Below, one piece after another: positions 17,201 through 27,262 of a stretch of DNA of 64,000 bases; position 1 is the first letter of the stretch, and each line of letters begins with the position of its first letter. The stretch comes from Planctomycetota bacterium (lineage in GTDB: Bacteria > Planctomycetota > Planctomycetia > Pirellulales > Pirellulaceae). A model generated the notes under the pieces. The model was not told where the DNA came from. It saw only the letters and a program-made list of their open reading frames with translations, and searched no databases. A program made the position numbers and the translations under genes. The stretch spans positions 104,991 to 168,990 of the forward strand of contig JAPLNL010000011.1 of NCBI GenBank assembly GCA_026692905.1. The letters run 5' to 3'.

Positions 17201-18373
17201 ATGAACGCATTATTTTTAGAGCACTTAGCGGCTACCAACCAGACCATTCGGGACGCTGGGACATTCAAGACCGAGCGAGTCATCGATTCGTCGCAAGGGA
17301 CGATGGTACGGATTGCTGACGGCCGTGAGTTGCTCAATATGTGCGCGAACAACTATCTCGGACTCGCGCAGCATCCGATGGTTCGGCAAGCCGCTAACGA
17401 TGCTCTCGCGCGTTGGGGATACGGTTTGGCCTCCGTTCGTTTCATTTGCGGCACCCAAACGATTCACAAAGATTTGGAAAATCGCCTCAGCCGATTCTTG
17501 GGGATGCAAGACACGATTCTTTACAATTCTTGTTGGGACGCAAACGGCGGATTATTCGAGACCATTCTTGGGCCAGAGGATGCGATCATTTCCGATGAGC
17601 TCAATCATGCGAGCATCATTGATGGCATCCGTCTTTGCAAAGCGCAGCGACATCGGTACTTGAACAACAATATGGACGACCTCAAAGCAAAACTTGAGGC
17701 AGCACGCTCCGCGCGCTTCCGTTTGATTGCGACCGACGGGATCTTCTCAATGGACGGAACCATTGCGAATCTTGCGGCCATCTGCGAACTAGCAGATCAA
17801 TACGATGCAATGGTGATGGTGGACGATTCTCACGCCGTTGGCTTCGTGGGTCCACGTGGTCGAGGAACACATGAACATTGTGGTGTGATGGATCGCGTCG
17901 ACATTATGACTGGAACGCTTGGAAAAGCCCTCGGTGGTGCAAGCGGAGGTTACACGTCCGGGAACAGCGAAATGATCGATTTGCTACGACAGCGATCGAG
18001 GACTTATTTGTTCTCCAACACCATTGCTCCGCCGATTGTGGCCGGTTCGATTCGAGCCCTAGAACTGCTAGAGGAATCGACCGAATTGCGAGATACGCTC
18101 GAGTCCAATACTCGGCTATTCCGTGAGGAAATGGAGCGCTCTGGGTTGAACATTTTGCCCGGCTCCCATCCGATCGTACCGGTCATGTTGGGAGACGCAG
18201 CCAAAGCTGCACATGTAGCCAAAGCGATGCTGGACGACGGAATCTATGTGATAGCATTCTCCTATCCGGTCGTCCCACAGGGCAAAGCTCGGATCCGCAC
18301 TCAAGTTTCCGCAGCGCACACGCACGACCAACTTCGGGCGGCTGCTCTTTCTTTTGCCAAGCGTGCAAGCTAA
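17201..18373 (+). CDS. kbl: Glycine C-acetyltransferase (2-amino-3-ketobutyrate CoA ligase)
   Basis: PLP enzyme of the alpha-oxoamine synthase family, converting 2-amino-3-oxobutyrate and CoA to glycine and acetyl-CoA in threonine breakdown. Visible motifs are [48 protein letters not shown] and the PLP-lysine segment [38 protein letters not shown] lies near the C-terminus. The 390-residue length fits Kbl. The exact match to FICGTQ...H and the absence of a BioF-type or Hem1-type extension favour Kbl over BioF. No threonine dehydrogenase gene is next to it. Confidence 0.94.
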   Translation: MNALFLEHLAATNQTIRDAGTFKTERVIDSSQGTMVRIADGRELLNMCANNYLGLAQHPMVRQAANDALARWGYGLASVRFICGTQTIHKDLENRLSRFLGMQDTILYNSCWDANGGLFETILGPEDAIISDELNHASIIDGIRLCKAQRHRYLNNNMDDLKAKLEAARSARFRLIATDGIFSMDGTIANLAAICELADQYDAMVMVDDSHAVGFVGPRGRGTHEHCGVMDRVDIMTGTLGKALGGASGGYTSGNSEMIDLLRQRSRTYLFSNTIAPPIVAGSIRALELLEESTELRDTLESNTRLFREEMERSGLNILPGSHPIVPVMLGDAAKAAHVAKAMLDDGIYVIAFSYPVVPQGKARIRTQVSAAHTHDQLRAAALSFAKRAS

Positions 18374-18409
18374 GAAGGTGGTAAGGCGAGCGGCAGCACT
18401 GATTATGTC

Positions 18410-18542
18410 GGGAGGCAGAGGCTCCTGTTGTAAACAGACGTCGTCCGCGCTATTTGTTACTCGGGGAGGATTTGTTACTCGGGGAGGGTGAGGCTCCCGC
18501 CGAACCGTGGCGTCGCAAGCTCGGCAGGAACCTCGCTCTCCC
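18410..18542. repeat. Degenerate MITE-like family C remnants
   Basis: A core palindrome (GGTGAGGCTCCCGCCGAAC ... CTCGGCAGGAACCTCGCTCTC) at 18479-18542 is preceded by a scrambled arm fragment near 18410-18436. Both are relics of the element seen intact at 1451-1643. With the family D repeat below they account for most of the kbl-cysD gap; the rest shows nothing recognisable. Confidence 0.75.
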
Positions 18543-18712
18543 ATTGGAACCTTGGCGGGTTGTTTTCAGCCTGCCGCATACCTAAATAGTTGATCGGGAA
18601 TTGGAGAATTCCCCCCCAGCTTGCCCCATCCCCCCTTTTTCATTTTGGGATGGTTACTACTTTATTGCGTATTCAACTGTGATTTAAAAAGAGCGACGGA
18701 CTGTGTTATCCC

Positions 18713-18763
18713 AACCCGAAGCGTGAGCGAGGGGCAGAGAATCCCTCGCTCACGCTTCGGGTT
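18713..18763. repeat. Palindromic repeat family D, copy 2
   Basis: Same arms as 13449-13499 (AACCCGAAGCGTGAGCGAGG and complement), 60 bases upstream of cysD. Confidence 0.88.
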
Positions 18764-18822
18764 GTGATCTGCCGCAGGGAATTTCGACCAATAGGATTTC
18801 TAATGCTCACGGAAGCGAACCA

Positions 18823-19734
18823 ATGAACTCATACAACTTAACCCACCTTAAACAGCTGGAAGCGGAAAGCATCCACATTATCCGCGAGGTGGCTGCGGAA
18901 TTCAAAAAGCCGGTGATGCTCTACTCCGTGGGCAAGGACTCAGCGGTCATGACCCACCTTGCGCTCAAAGCATTTTACCCAGCCAAGCCTCCGTTTCCGT
19001 TCCTCCATGTCGATACGACTTGGAAGTTCAAGGAGATGATCCAGTTTCGCGACAATTACGTCAAAAACGAGCTGGGCATCGAATTGCTGGTCCACATCAA
19101 TCACGAAGGGCTCAAGCTGGGAATCGATCCGGGCGAGAACAGCGAAAAACATACCGAAGTGATGAAGACGGATTCGCTCAAAAAAGCGCTGACTCATTAT
19201 GGGTTCGACGCTGCCTTCGGTGGTGCGAGACGCGACGAGGAAAAGTCGCGAGCCAAAGAACGGGTATTCTCCTTCCGGGACAAGTTTCACCGCTGGGACC
19301 CAAAGAACCAACGACCAGAACTTTGGAATCTCTACAACTCACGCGTCAATCCAAACGAAAGCATCCGGGTCTTTCCGCTTTCGAATTGGACCGAGTTGGA
19401 CGTGTGGCAGTACATCTATCTAGACAAGATTCCGATTCCCGATTTGTACTTTGCGAAAATGTTGCCGGTAGTCCAACGCAACGGAACCCTGATTCATCTC
19501 AACGACGACCGATTGCAGCTTCGGCCAGGTGAAGTTGTCGAACACAAAATGGTTCGCTTCCGAACACTCGGTTGCTATCCACTCACAGGGGCGGTTGAGT
19601 CGACGGCGACAACACTGCCCGAGATCATTCAAGAGATGCTTTTGACAAAGACGTCAGAACGTCAAGGCCGGGTTATCGATCAAGATGGCGGCGGTGCTGG
19701 TATGGAACTCAAAAAGACGCAAGGGTACTTTTAA
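18823..19734 (+). CDS. cysD: Sulfate adenylyltransferase small subunit
   Basis: ATP-pyrophosphatase-type subunit of ATP sulfurylase that adenylates sulfate to APS, working with the CysN GTPase encoded next. The PP-loop is [39 protein letters not shown] and [20 protein letters not shown] are CysD signatures, as is [16 protein letters not shown]. The 303-residue length is normal and the ATG at 18823 begins the conserved N-terminus. It is 4 bases from cysNC. The pair supplies APS/PAPS for cysteine synthesis or for sulfation. Confidence 0.97.
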   Translation: MNSYNLTHLKQLEAESIHIIREVAAEFKKPVMLYSVGKDSAVMTHLALKAFYPAKPPFPFLHVDTTWKFKEMIQFRDNYVKNELGIELLVHINHEGLKLGIDPGENSEKHTEVMKTDSLKKALTHYGFDAAFGGARRDEEKSRAKERVFSFRDKFHRWDPKNQRPELWNLYNSRVNPNESIRVFPLSNWTELDVWQYIYLDKIPIPDLYFAKMLPVVQRNGTLIHLNDDRLQLRPGEVVEHKMVRFRTLGCYPLTGAVESTATTLPEIIQEMLLTKTSERQGRVIDQDGGGAGMELKKTQGYF

Positions 19735-19738
19735 GCAT

Positions 19739-21679
19739 ATGTCTCACCAAAGCGATTTGATTGCCGAGAACATCCTGGCATACTTGGACCAACATGAACG
19801 CAAAGAGCTTTTGCGATTCATCACTTGCGGAAGCGTCGACGACGGCAAGAGTACCCTCATCGGCCGATTGCTCTTTGACAGCAAGATGATCTACGAAGAT
19901 CAACTGGCACAGCTTGAAAACGAAAGCAAAGTACACGGCACAACCGGCGGTGGCTTTGACCCAGCCCTCGTAACGGATGGTCTCAAGGCTGAACGCGAAC
20001 AGGGCATTACAATCGATGTGGCCTATCGGTATTTTTCGACGGCCAAACGCAAGTTCATCATTGCGGACACTCCCGGCCACGAGCAATATACGCGCAACAT
20101 GGCAACCGGTGCGTCCACCGCGGACTTGGCGATCATTCTGATCGATGCACGGTATGGTGTTCTGACTCAAACGAAACGACACAGCTTTATCGTTTCGCTT
20201 CTCGGCATTCGGCACGTGGTCGTTGCGATCAACAAAATGGACTTGGTGGGTTATAGCCAAGAGCGCTTCGATGAAATCTGCAGCGACTACCGAGACTTCG
20301 TATCGCGACTCGATCTGCCTGATTTGCATTTCATTCCGATCGCTGCACTTCACGGCGAAAACGTGGTGGACCCGAGCGTCAACATGCCTTGGTATCGCGG
20401 CAGCACCTTGATGAACTTCCTCGAGTCGGTTTACATAGGCTCCGATCGCAATTTAGAAGACTTCCGATTGCCTGTTCAAATCGTGAATCGCCCTAACCTC
20501 GACTTCCGCGGTTTCTGCGGTACGGTGGCTTCGGGCATTATTCGACAAGGGGACCAAATCATGGTCCTACCCTCGAAACGGACTAGCAAGGTCGAACGCA
20601 TCGTAACCCAGGATGGCGACTTAAAAGAAGCGTTCAGTTCGCAGTCGATCACGTTGGTACTCGAGGACGAAGTGGACTGCTCTCGAGGCGACATGATTGT
20701 TCGACCTGGCAACGTACCGAAGATCAGCAACTCGTTCGATGCGACCATCGTTTGGATGAGTTCCGATGCCATGGTGCCAGGCAAGACGTACTTGTTCAAG
20801 CACACGACACAAACGGTGACCGGTCAAGTTGACTCGCTCAAGTACCGTGTTGATGTGAATACGTTGCACCGCACCCCAGCTCCCGACTTGCAACTCAATG
20901 AAATCGGACGCTGTGCGGTAACATTGAGTCAACCGATTTTCTTCGATGCTTATCGACGCAACCGAGGCACCGGCGCATTCATCATTATCGATCGAATGAG
21001 CAACACGACCGTGGGTGCGGGCATGATCTCCGATCGCGATTCGGCCAAAAAAACGACGGCGGCTTGGGAAATCACAGATGAGCAAACCGAAACGGGCCGA
21101 CGAAGCGTCTCCGACGTTACGGAGTCAGAACGCGCTGCACGCTTTGGCCAAAAGGCGGCCACGATATTGTTTACCGGTGTAACAGGTACCGGCAAGAGCA
21201 CCATTGCACGTGCAGTCGAGCGAGCATTGTTCGACGACGGTCGCGCGGTGGCTGTATTGGATGGCGAACTGATGCGTCGCGGAGTGAACATGGACCTCGG
21301 CTATACCGTCGAGGATCGCAGTGAAAACCTGCGTCGCTCAGCGCATGTGGCTAAGCTCATGAACGACCACGGCTTGATCTGCTTGGGCGCTTTCGTTGCA
21401 CCGAGCCAATCGGTTCGCGAACGGGTATCGGACGTGATCGGTAAAGACCGTTTCCTCACTGTCCACTGCACGGCCAGCGAAAGCATTTGTCGACAGCGTG
21501 ACACCAAGGGGCACTACGCAGCAGCCGAAGCGGGCAAGCTACCGAATTTCCCTGGCGTCTCGGCGGTCTACGAACCGCCCGAGGAGCCAGACTTGCTCCT
21601 GGACACAGGCGACTTGAGCGTCGAGGAATGCGTCAGCGCTGTTTTGGAATTGCTGAAAGCGAATCAAGTGATTCGGTAG
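19739..21679 (+). CDS. cysNC: Bifunctional sulfate adenylyltransferase large subunit / APS kinase
   Basis: The N-terminal GTPase half (about 1-430) has [29 protein letters not shown] and NKMDL, and drives ATP sulfurylase with CysD. The C-terminal half is an APS kinase, with P-loop [37 protein letters not shown] and [12 protein letters not shown]. This kinase domain is divergent: the usual LDGD is LDGE and the ISPYRADR-type motif reads [10 protein letters not shown]. The ATG at 19739, 4 bases after the cysD stop, is chosen. An in-frame ATG inside cysD would add 18 residues. Products are APS and PAPS. Confidence 0.95.
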   Translation: MSHQSDLIAENILAYLDQHERKELLRFITCGSVDDGKSTLIGRLLFDSKMIYEDQLAQLENESKVHGTTGGGFDPALVTDGLKAEREQGITIDVAYRYFSTAKRKFIIADTPGHEQYTRNMATGASTADLAIILIDARYGVLTQTKRHSFIVSLLGIRHVVVAINKMDLVGYSQERFDEICSDYRDFVSRLDLPDLHFIPIAALHGENVVDPSVNMPWYRGSTLMNFLESVYIGSDRNLEDFRLPVQIVNRPNLDFRGFCGTVASGIIRQGDQIMVLPSKRTSKVERIVTQDGDLKEAFSSQSITLVLEDEVDCSRGDMIVRPGNVPKISNSFDATIVWMSSDAMVPGKTYLFKHTTQTVTGQVDSLKYRVDVNTLHRTPAPDLQLNEIGRCAVTLSQPIFFDAYRRNRGTGAFIIIDRMSNTTVGAGMISDRDSAKKTTAAWEITDEQTETGRRSVSDVTESERAARFGQKAATILFTGVTGTGKSTIARAVERALFDDGRAVAVLDGELMRRGVNMDLGYTVEDRSENLRRSAHVAKLMNDHGLICLGAFVAPSQSVRERVSDVIGKDRFLTVHCTASESICRQRDTKGHYAAAEAGKLPNFPGVSAVYEPPEEPDLLLDTGDLSVEECVSAVLELLKANQVIR

Positions 21680-22085
21680 AGGCTGCAAATCGGCAAGCTC
21701 CTTGGGAGGAATACCGTCGCTTTGCGACTCTCGCTTACTCTGATCCCGAGCGGACCACGGATTACATCCGTGGCTCTCAAATACCACTGCTCCGCAGTTT
21801 TGGGACAGTTACGATGAAATCGTAAATTCATTTGATTGCGATTCAATCGCGAATGCGATGGCAGTTTTTAGCCTGGGGTAAGTTTGCAACGCGAACGCAA
21901 CCCCAGGTAGGCCGTCCCCAGCGAACGAGAGCTCTGAAGGAGCGGCATTGGCTTACGAGTCTATAACCCGGCATGCGGTGACATTTGGTAGACTAGTCGG
22001 GGCATTTGTCGCATTCACTCCCGAAACGATTGAGACAATCGTTTTACACTCCTTTACATACCCTAAGGATTTCACGGACGATGCC
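21680..22085. other. Gap with no recognised gene
   Basis: About 400 bases between cysNC and the broken planctomycete gene. It holds a small palindrome of the CGATTGAGACAATCG type near 22030, also found in other gaps, and no convincing coding frame. Confidence 0.4.
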
Positions 22086-22499
22086 ATGCAAGTAGACAAT
22101 GAAAAACAGCGTCGATTTTTTTCACGGCAATTTTCTCTTTCGATGTTAATGCTCATCGTGACGGGAATAGGATGCTACCTAGGCGGGCGCATGCAAGGTT
22201 ACCGGCAGGGACTAGCCGTTTGGGATGACGCTCCCATATACTCAAATACATACTCTCTCGTCGATCTCCTACCCTCGTCAAAAGATAGCGCTGAGTCTGA
22301 GGCAATGCTTGAGTCATTGGCATTGAAGATAAAGAGCGAGGTACTGCCAGGAGTATGAGAGGAATCGGGTGGCAAAGCAGCCGCACGATTCTTCCCGAAA
22401 AACTCATCTGTTGTTGTGACTGCCAACAATCTTGTTCATGAAGCTATCAGCAACTACTTGAGAAAAGCCAGGGAGCGGACTCCAGCAACGATCGAATGA
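22086..22499 (+). pseudogene. Planctomycete single-helix protein interrupted by a TGA
   Basis: The frame from ATG 22086 has a membrane helix (FSLSMLMLIVTGIGCYLGG) followed by GYRQGLAVWDDAPIYSNTYS and VDLL, a pattern common in short planctomycete proteins. It stops at a TGA (22356-22358) reading PGV-stop-EESGG. The same frame then continues 46 codons (KAAARFFPKNSSVVVTANNL, VHEAISNYL) to a TGA at 22497-22499, and these match the expected C-terminal half in which a tryptophan follows the P-x-(V/S/T) turn. A single TGG-to-TGA change explains the break. A short hydrophobic frame (ATG 22496, 34 codons) starts in overlap, but its reality is doubtful. Confidence 0.7.
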
Positions 22500-22560
22500 T
22501 TCCATTCGCTTGGCTGCTCGTGCTAGCGGTCTTGCTGTTTGTTAACCTGCCATTTGATCT

Positions 22561-22755
22561 TCAGCTTTGTTGTCGGATAGTGCGGACAACATGTCTTTGA
22601 AGTCTGGGTTGAACAACGTTCGGCTCCTTGAACGGCCAAGCGGTGAGTGTTAGCGGCCATACCATCATCAGCCGTTCAGTAGGAGTCGCCTCAGAAACGC
22701 CACTGTCAACTCCCTGCTCATCCAAAGTTAATCGTTTCACTATAGTACGATCCAT
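22561..22755 (-). CDS. Small conserved protein of unknown function
   Basis: A 64-residue soluble protein (start MDRTIVKRL). The segment TPTERLMMVWPLTLTAWPFK followed by QPRLQRHVVRTIR matches a recurring bacterial small-protein pattern (ER-x-x-MVWPLT-x-x-AW-x-FK ... RL-x-RHVVR) that I recall from genes often next to nucleotidyltransferase-like or toxin-antitoxin-like loci. No such partner is visible here. An in-frame ATG 5 codons upstream is an alternative start. The function is unknown. Confidence 0.6.
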   Translation of the reverse strand: MDRTIVKRLTLDEQGVDSGVSEATPTERLMMVWPLTLTAWPFKEPNVVQPRLQRHVVRTIRQQS

Positions 22756-22922
22756 ACGGGAAATGGTCATGGGACACCTGATTGATCTTCCGGGATGCAA
22801 TGTAATTTCCGGCAACTAATGTAGCTCAATCGTTTCAATATTTGCGATTCAGATCGCGGTAGTTTCAAGACTTCGCGATTTGTGAATCCGTTCAGCCGGT
22901 TGAAGCCGGTGCATCAGCGCTT

Positions 22923-23735
22923 TTAATTGAGCTTCGCAAGAAGTGGCAAACGTTTTTGGTCTGAGACGACGACACCGCCAGGTTTCTCTACCGTGATCGC
23001 GAAGACCGTTGGTTTGTCGACTCGCAATTTGGCACGGATCGGAACAATTGATTCACCCGCGCTTGCAATGTCAAAGACTCCTCCGTCAACCGGCTTTTCA
23101 TCTCGCGATGGGTCGATGATCCAAAGCTGATACTGTTCCTTGGTCGGATCGTTAACCGGAAGACCGCGGAAGGTCATAAAACCTTGCTGTGCTTCTGTGC
23201 TCCAGACCACTTCTCCAAGGTCGGTACCCTGGGTTGGATCCGGTGCTGGCAACTCCCACTTTGTTCGAACCATATCCGCTACGCTTGAAACGAACGTGTC
23301 TCGCTGCGATTGCAGACTGGCGGTCTCGAATCTTCTGGCTGGAAGCCAGACGCCTAAGGCCAGCGCGATGGACGCCGCCATACAAAGCCAAGCAGACATC
23401 TCGCGAAGATTCACCCTCGAGGATGTTTCTTTTGAGGGCGATGCGGTCACGACAGGGATTGGATTCGTCACTGCCGACTTTTCAGCATCCAGAATGAATC
23501 CGCTTGCCATCTTTTTAAGACGATCCGACAAATCGAATGGCATCGCCTCCGTTGGTATCGTGTTCTCAAATGTCAGGAATGTGCGCGCAGCAGCATCTTC
23601 GGAAAGCTCGACCATGTCCTGAAAAATCTTTGGATCGTAGGATTTGATTTCGTGCATTTCCGCCTCTGACAAGTCGCCGAGTGAAAAACCTGCGGCCAGT
23701 TCTTGAATACGCATGTCGATTGAATCCGTGCTCAT
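22923..23735 (-). CDS. RskA-type anti-sigma factor
   Basis: A 270-residue membrane anti-sigma factor. The N-terminal cytoplasmic region (AAGFSLGDLSEAEMHEIKSY) resembles the RskA sigma-binding domain. A single membrane helix (MSAWLCMAASIALALGVWLP) follows near residue 120, and the extracytoplasmic C-terminal half (GFMTFRGLPVNDPTKEQYQL, WIIDPSRDEKPVDGGVFD, FAITVEKPGGV) is typical of the anti-sigma-K factor domain. It starts by ATGA overlap with the upstream sigma gene, so the pair is coupled. It is expected to hold that sigma factor at the membrane until regulated proteolysis. The longer in-frame start at 23777 lies within the sigma gene and is rejected. Confidence 0.9.
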   Translation of the reverse strand: MSTDSIDMRIQELAAGFSLGDLSEAEMHEIKSYDPKIFQDMVELSEDAAARTFLTFENTIPTEAMPFDLSDRLKKMASGFILDAEKSAVTNPIPVVTASPSKETSSRVNLREMSAWLCMAASIALALGVWLPARRFETASLQSQRDTFVSSVADMVRTKWELPAPDPTQGTDLGEVVWSTEAQQGFMTFRGLPVNDPTKEQYQLWIIDPSRDEKPVDGGVFDIASAGESIVPIRAKLRVDKPTVFAITVEKPGGVVVSDQKRLPLLAKLN

Positions 23736-24325
23736 GAAGGAACTCCTGTTCCAGCTACAGAGAATCTCTCCATGCATTGTCTGAGTTGGATAAGCCCCCG
23801 TCGGGCGAATGACTTTACGGAACCGAGTGGGATTTGCATTTCAGCCGAGATCTGCGAGTGTGACTTTCCCTCGTGAATCGATCTTCTCAGGATATCCCGT
23901 TGGTTGACAACGAGCCCTTCGAGACAACGCGTCGCTTTGGCGGCCTCATCGATTAGCTCAGCCGAAGCGGCGACGACGGACACACTTGGCTGTTCGTCCA
24001 AGTCGCTGGTTTCAAGTGTGGTCTCCACGGACCGAGTTTGTTTGCGATACCGATCGATCAGTCGTCGCCTGGCGATCATGGTTACAAAGGTCGACTCAGC
24101 CGACATATTGGGGTTGAAACGCTCCGCTTTTTGCCATAGCTCCAGGAAGATTTCCTGAACGGCATCTTCCGCGTCGGCTTGGCTTGGCGAATAGCGTTTG
24201 GCTAGCGACCAAATGAGGTTACCGTACCGCTCGATACAGCAATTGAGCGATTCGGGCTCGCGTCGAGCAACTTGCGCAAGGACCGATTCGATCGATTGTG
24301 ATGGCTTTTCATCCACTTCTATCAT
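23732..24325 (-). CDS. ECF sigma factor (SigK-like)
   Basis: A 197-residue RNA polymerase sigma factor. Region 2 is at about residues 25-95 (YGNLIWSLAKRYSPSQADAE, DAVQEIFLELWQKAERF, STFVTMIARRRLIDRYRKQ) and region 4 at about 145-185, ending with the helix-turn-helix SHSQISAEMQIPLGSVKSFA and RRGLIQLRQCME. The pairing with an RskA-like gene by stop-start overlap places it in the SigK/RskA class. Its target genes cannot be inferred from the window. A repeat-filled gap lies upstream. Confidence 0.93.
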   Translation of the reverse strand: MIEVDEKPSQSIESVLAQVARREPESLNCCIERYGNLIWSLAKRYSPSQADAEDAVQEIFLELWQKAERFNPNMSAESTFVTMIARRRLIDRYRKQTRSVETTLETSDLDEQPSVSVVAASAELIDEAAKATRCLEGLVVNQRDILRRSIHEGKSHSQISAEMQIPLGSVKSFARRGLIQLRQCMERFSVAGTGVPS

Positions 24326-24494
24326 TACTTATCTACTGCTCCAACCAGGGGACGCGTCCACGAAAAACCATCGTGGACCAAATTCTACGCTTGCCACGGC
24401 GTTTTGGATGCGGATTTTTTTCCGGTTTGGCTTGAAACGGAGCGACGCAAGGATGCCGTCTCACTTTCTTTTTGGAATCTATTGCAATTTCATC

Positions 24495-24677
24495 GGGAGG
24501 GCGAGGCCACCGCTGTAAACATCTTTGCAAAGTCAATTCCATTGAAAACCTTAGGGAGGGCGAGGCTCCTGCCGAGCCACCGGTGCAAAGGTTCGGCAGG
24601 AGCCTCACCCTCCCGAGCAATGAATGACTTAGGTAAACTCGTTGGAAACATGTTTACAGCGGTCGCCTCACCCTCCC
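24495..24677. repeat. MITE-like repeat family C, full copy 2 (inverted)
   Basis: Opposite orientation to the copy at 1451-1643, with the same outer arms and inner palindrome. It fills much of the 526-bp gap between the sigma gene and the cytochrome-type gene. A further arm-like fragment follows at about 24678-24710. Nothing else is visible in the gap. Confidence 0.88.
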
Positions 24678-24851
24678 AAGCAATGAATCGCTTGGGTAAA
24701 CTCCTAAAAAACTTGTTTTCAGTGGTGCACCGTTTCGAAAACTCTCCACAATGTTGCTAACGATTTTGCCAAACGGAGGCCCTACAGGCTATCATAAGGG
24801 GCAGATTCCCCTCCAAATTCTCATTCCCACCGATCCGCCTGAAACTCCTCT

Positions 24852-27248
24852 ATGTTGCAAAACGGCTTTTCTTGTACCCAGAAATGCTGCCCCGGGTTCG
24901 CTCGGCTGCTCGCAAGTTTTATGGTCTTGTTCCTTTTCGCAGCTTTTGCACTGCAAAATGCCATTGCTGACGGACTGGAGTACAACCGCGATGTTCGGCC
25001 GATTCTTTCGGAAAACTGCTTCGCGTGCCACGGTTTTGACAAAGCCAAACGAGAAGCCGGTCTACGTCTCGACACGGCCGAGGGGGCGATTGAAAAACTC
25101 GACTCAGGGGGGGTAGCCATTCAACCTGGCAAACCTGACGAAAGTGCCTTGGTCTTGCGAATCCTCGCGACCGACGATTCCGTCATGCCGCCACACGAAT
25201 CGGGCAAAAAACTAACCGATCATCAAAAGGGAATCCTAAAGTCTTGGGTCGCTCAGGGCGCTCGCTATGACAAACACTGGGCTTTCATTGCACCCAAGAA
25301 AAACCCGCAGCCAAAGAGTACTCTCTCCAACGGCGATGCCACAACCAATCCGATCGATAACTTCATCCTGGCAAAACTCGAATCGGAAAAGCTCGCACCG
25401 TCCCCGCCCGCAGATCCGATCACATTGATTCGACGTTTGAATCTCGACCTCACGGGCCTACCACCGACTGTTTCCGACGTAGACGCCTTCGTCGAGGCGT
25501 TTCAGCAAAACCCGGAGTTAGCCCGCCGCGATTTGGTCGATCGATTGCTGCGAAGCCCAAACTATGGCGAGCGCTGGGGACGATGGTGGCTCGATCAAGC
25601 TCGCTATGCGGACAGCAATGGCTACTCCGTCGATGCCCCCAGGCAAATCTGGAAGTATCGAGACTGGGTCATCGACGCACTCAATCGCGATATGTCTTTC
25701 GACCAATTTACGATCGAACAGCTAGCCGGTGATCTGCTCCCCGATGCGACCGACGAGCAGAGAGTGGCCACTGGGTTTCATCGGAACACCCAAATCAATC
25801 AAGAAGGTGGAATCGACCAAGAGCAGTTTCGCATCGATAGCGTATTCGATCGCGTTGCCACCACTGGAACAGTTTGGCTCGGACTGACCATCGGCTGTGC
25901 CCAATGCCACGACCATAAATTCGATCCGATCGAACAAAAAGAGTACTATCGATTTTTCGCGTTCTTCAACAATCAAGACGAGCCCGAGCTCACGCTATAC
26001 AAACCGGAACTCAAAGCACCGAGCTTGATCGCAGAACAAAAAGAACTAGAAGCCGCCACGCGCGACATCGTTAGCAGTGCCGCCGAAGCCATTAGCAAGT
26101 GGGAAGAATCGCTCGCGGAAGAGCAAAAGAAATCGCTTTCCAAAGAGATTCAGAAACTGCTGTCAAGCGACAAAGCAAAACGCAACGCTGGCCAAATGCG
26201 AGGCCTCTACGATGCAGGCCTAGGCGCGACCGACGAAAAGTTTCAGGACATCCAAAAACGTCTTAAGGAAATCGGAAAACTGCTTGCCGAAGGGGTCAGT
26301 ACCATGGTCATGAAAGAGCGGCCGACTCCTCGCAAAACAAACCTATTCATTCAGGGGGACTTCACTCGTCCCGCCGATGAAGTCACCTGCGGCACTCCAT
26401 CCATTCTGCCACCATTGGAAACCAACGCGAATAAAATCAATCGGCTCGATCTCGCCAAGTGGATCGCAGCTCCAAGCAATCCTCTCACTTCGCGCGTTAT
26501 CGTCAATCGTGTTTGGCAACACTACTTTGGCCGCGGATTGGTCGAAACCGAAAACGACTTCGGATTGCAAGGGACATCGCCAAGTCACCCCGAGTTGCTG
26601 GATTGGCTAGCGGTTCAATTCGTCGAACAAGGCTGGAGCCTCAAAGAACTGCATCGATTGATTGTGCACTCCAAAACGTATCAGCAGTCCTCTGCGGACC
26701 GAGCGGACTTGAGAGAGAAGGATCGGGGCAACTATTGGCTCGCTAAGCAAAGGCGATTGCGTCTCGACGGCGAAATCGTGCGTGACGTTGAGCTCGCTGC
26801 ATGTGGACTACTGTCTCCTAAACTCGGTGGCCCGCCAGTCTACCCACCTATTCCTGATGGGGTTATGAGCCGGGGGCAAGTCAAACGAGAATGGAAAGTT
26901 AGCAAAGGAGAGGATCGATATCGTCGCGGGCTTTATACGTTTGTCTATCGAGCAACACCACCGCCTTCGCTCAATGTCTTCGATGCTCCGGATGGCTACA
27001 GCACTTGTACCCGTCGTCCTCGCAGCAACACTCCCCTGCAAGCGTTAACATTGATGAATGATGCCGGTTTTTTTGAGTTTGCAGGGGCACTCGAAAAGAT
27101 CATCCAGACCGAAGGTATCGTCGTTGCCTTTCGGCGCTGTGTAGCAAGACCCCCGACTACGGAAGAAGTTGCGATCCTACAAGGTCTCGATTCCTTGAGC
27201 GCTGCTCGTGCGTTGCTCAACTTAGACGAAACCGTAACCCGCGAATAA
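24852..27248 (+). CDS. PSCyt1-DUF1549-DUF1553 secreted cytochrome-type protein
   Basis: Large planctomycete protein of the cytochrome C/PSD1 type. A signal peptide (ASFMVLFLFAAFALQNAIAD) is followed by the PSCyt1 heme-binding region with ENCFACHGFDKAKREAGLRL. DUF1549 comes next (NFILAKLESEKLAPSPPADP, YGERWGRWWLDQARYADSNG) and contains a second CxxCH, IGCAQCHDHKFDPIEQKEYY. A coiled region and DUF1553 (NRLDLAKWIAAPSNPLTSRV, RSNTPLQALTLMNDAGFFE) complete it. At 798 residues it is a short member, lacking an inserted lectin-like domain. The following DUF1501 gene, 14 bases downstream, is the usual partner. A role in extracytoplasmic polymer (glycan) breakdown or redox is commonly supposed but unproven. 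Confidence 0.95.
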   Translation: MLQNGFSCTQKCCPGFARLLASFMVLFLFAAFALQNAIADGLEYNRDVRPILSENCFACHGFDKAKREAGLRLDTAEGAIEKLDSGGVAIQPGKPDESALVLRILATDDSVMPPHESGKKLTDHQKGILKSWVAQGARYDKHWAFIAPKKNPQPKSTLSNGDATTNPIDNFILAKLESEKLAPSPPADPITLIRRLNLDLTGLPPTVSDVDAFVEAFQQNPELARRDLVDRLLRSPNYGERWGRWWLDQARYADSNGYSVDAPRQIWKYRDWVIDALNRDMSFDQFTIEQLAGDLLPDATDEQRVATGFHRNTQINQEGGIDQEQFRIDSVFDRVATTGTVWLGLTIGCAQCHDHKFDPIEQKEYYRFFAFFNNQDEPELTLYKPELKAPSLIAEQKELEAATRDIVSSAAEAISKWEESLAEEQKKSLSKEIQKLLSSDKAKRNAGQMRGLYDAGLGATDEKFQDIQKRLKEIGKLLAEGVSTMVMKERPTPRKTNLFIQGDFTRPADEVTCGTPSILPPLETNANKINRLDLAKWIAAPSNPLTSRVIVNRVWQHYFGRGLVETENDFGLQGTSPSHPELLDWLAVQFVEQGWSLKELHRLIVHSKTYQQSSADRADLREKDRGNYWLAKQRRLRLDGEIVRDVELAACGLLSPKLGGPPVYPPIPDGVMSRGQVKREWKVSKGEDRYRRGLYTFVYRATPPPSLNVFDAPDGYSTCTRRPRSNTPLQALTLMNDAGFFEFAGALEKIIQTEGIVVAFRRCVARPPTTEEVAILQGLDSLSAARALLNLDETVTRE

Positions 27249-27262
27249 AGTCCCCGCTGCCG

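Noticed and set aside
22356..22358. TGA as selenocysteine codon
   Set aside because: The expected residue is Trp, no SECIS-like hairpin was evident directly after it, and the nearby SelA-like protein lacks its key lysine.
22496..22600. 34-codon hydrophobic frame overlapping the broken gene
   Set aside because: Too short to support; kept only as a note in that feature.
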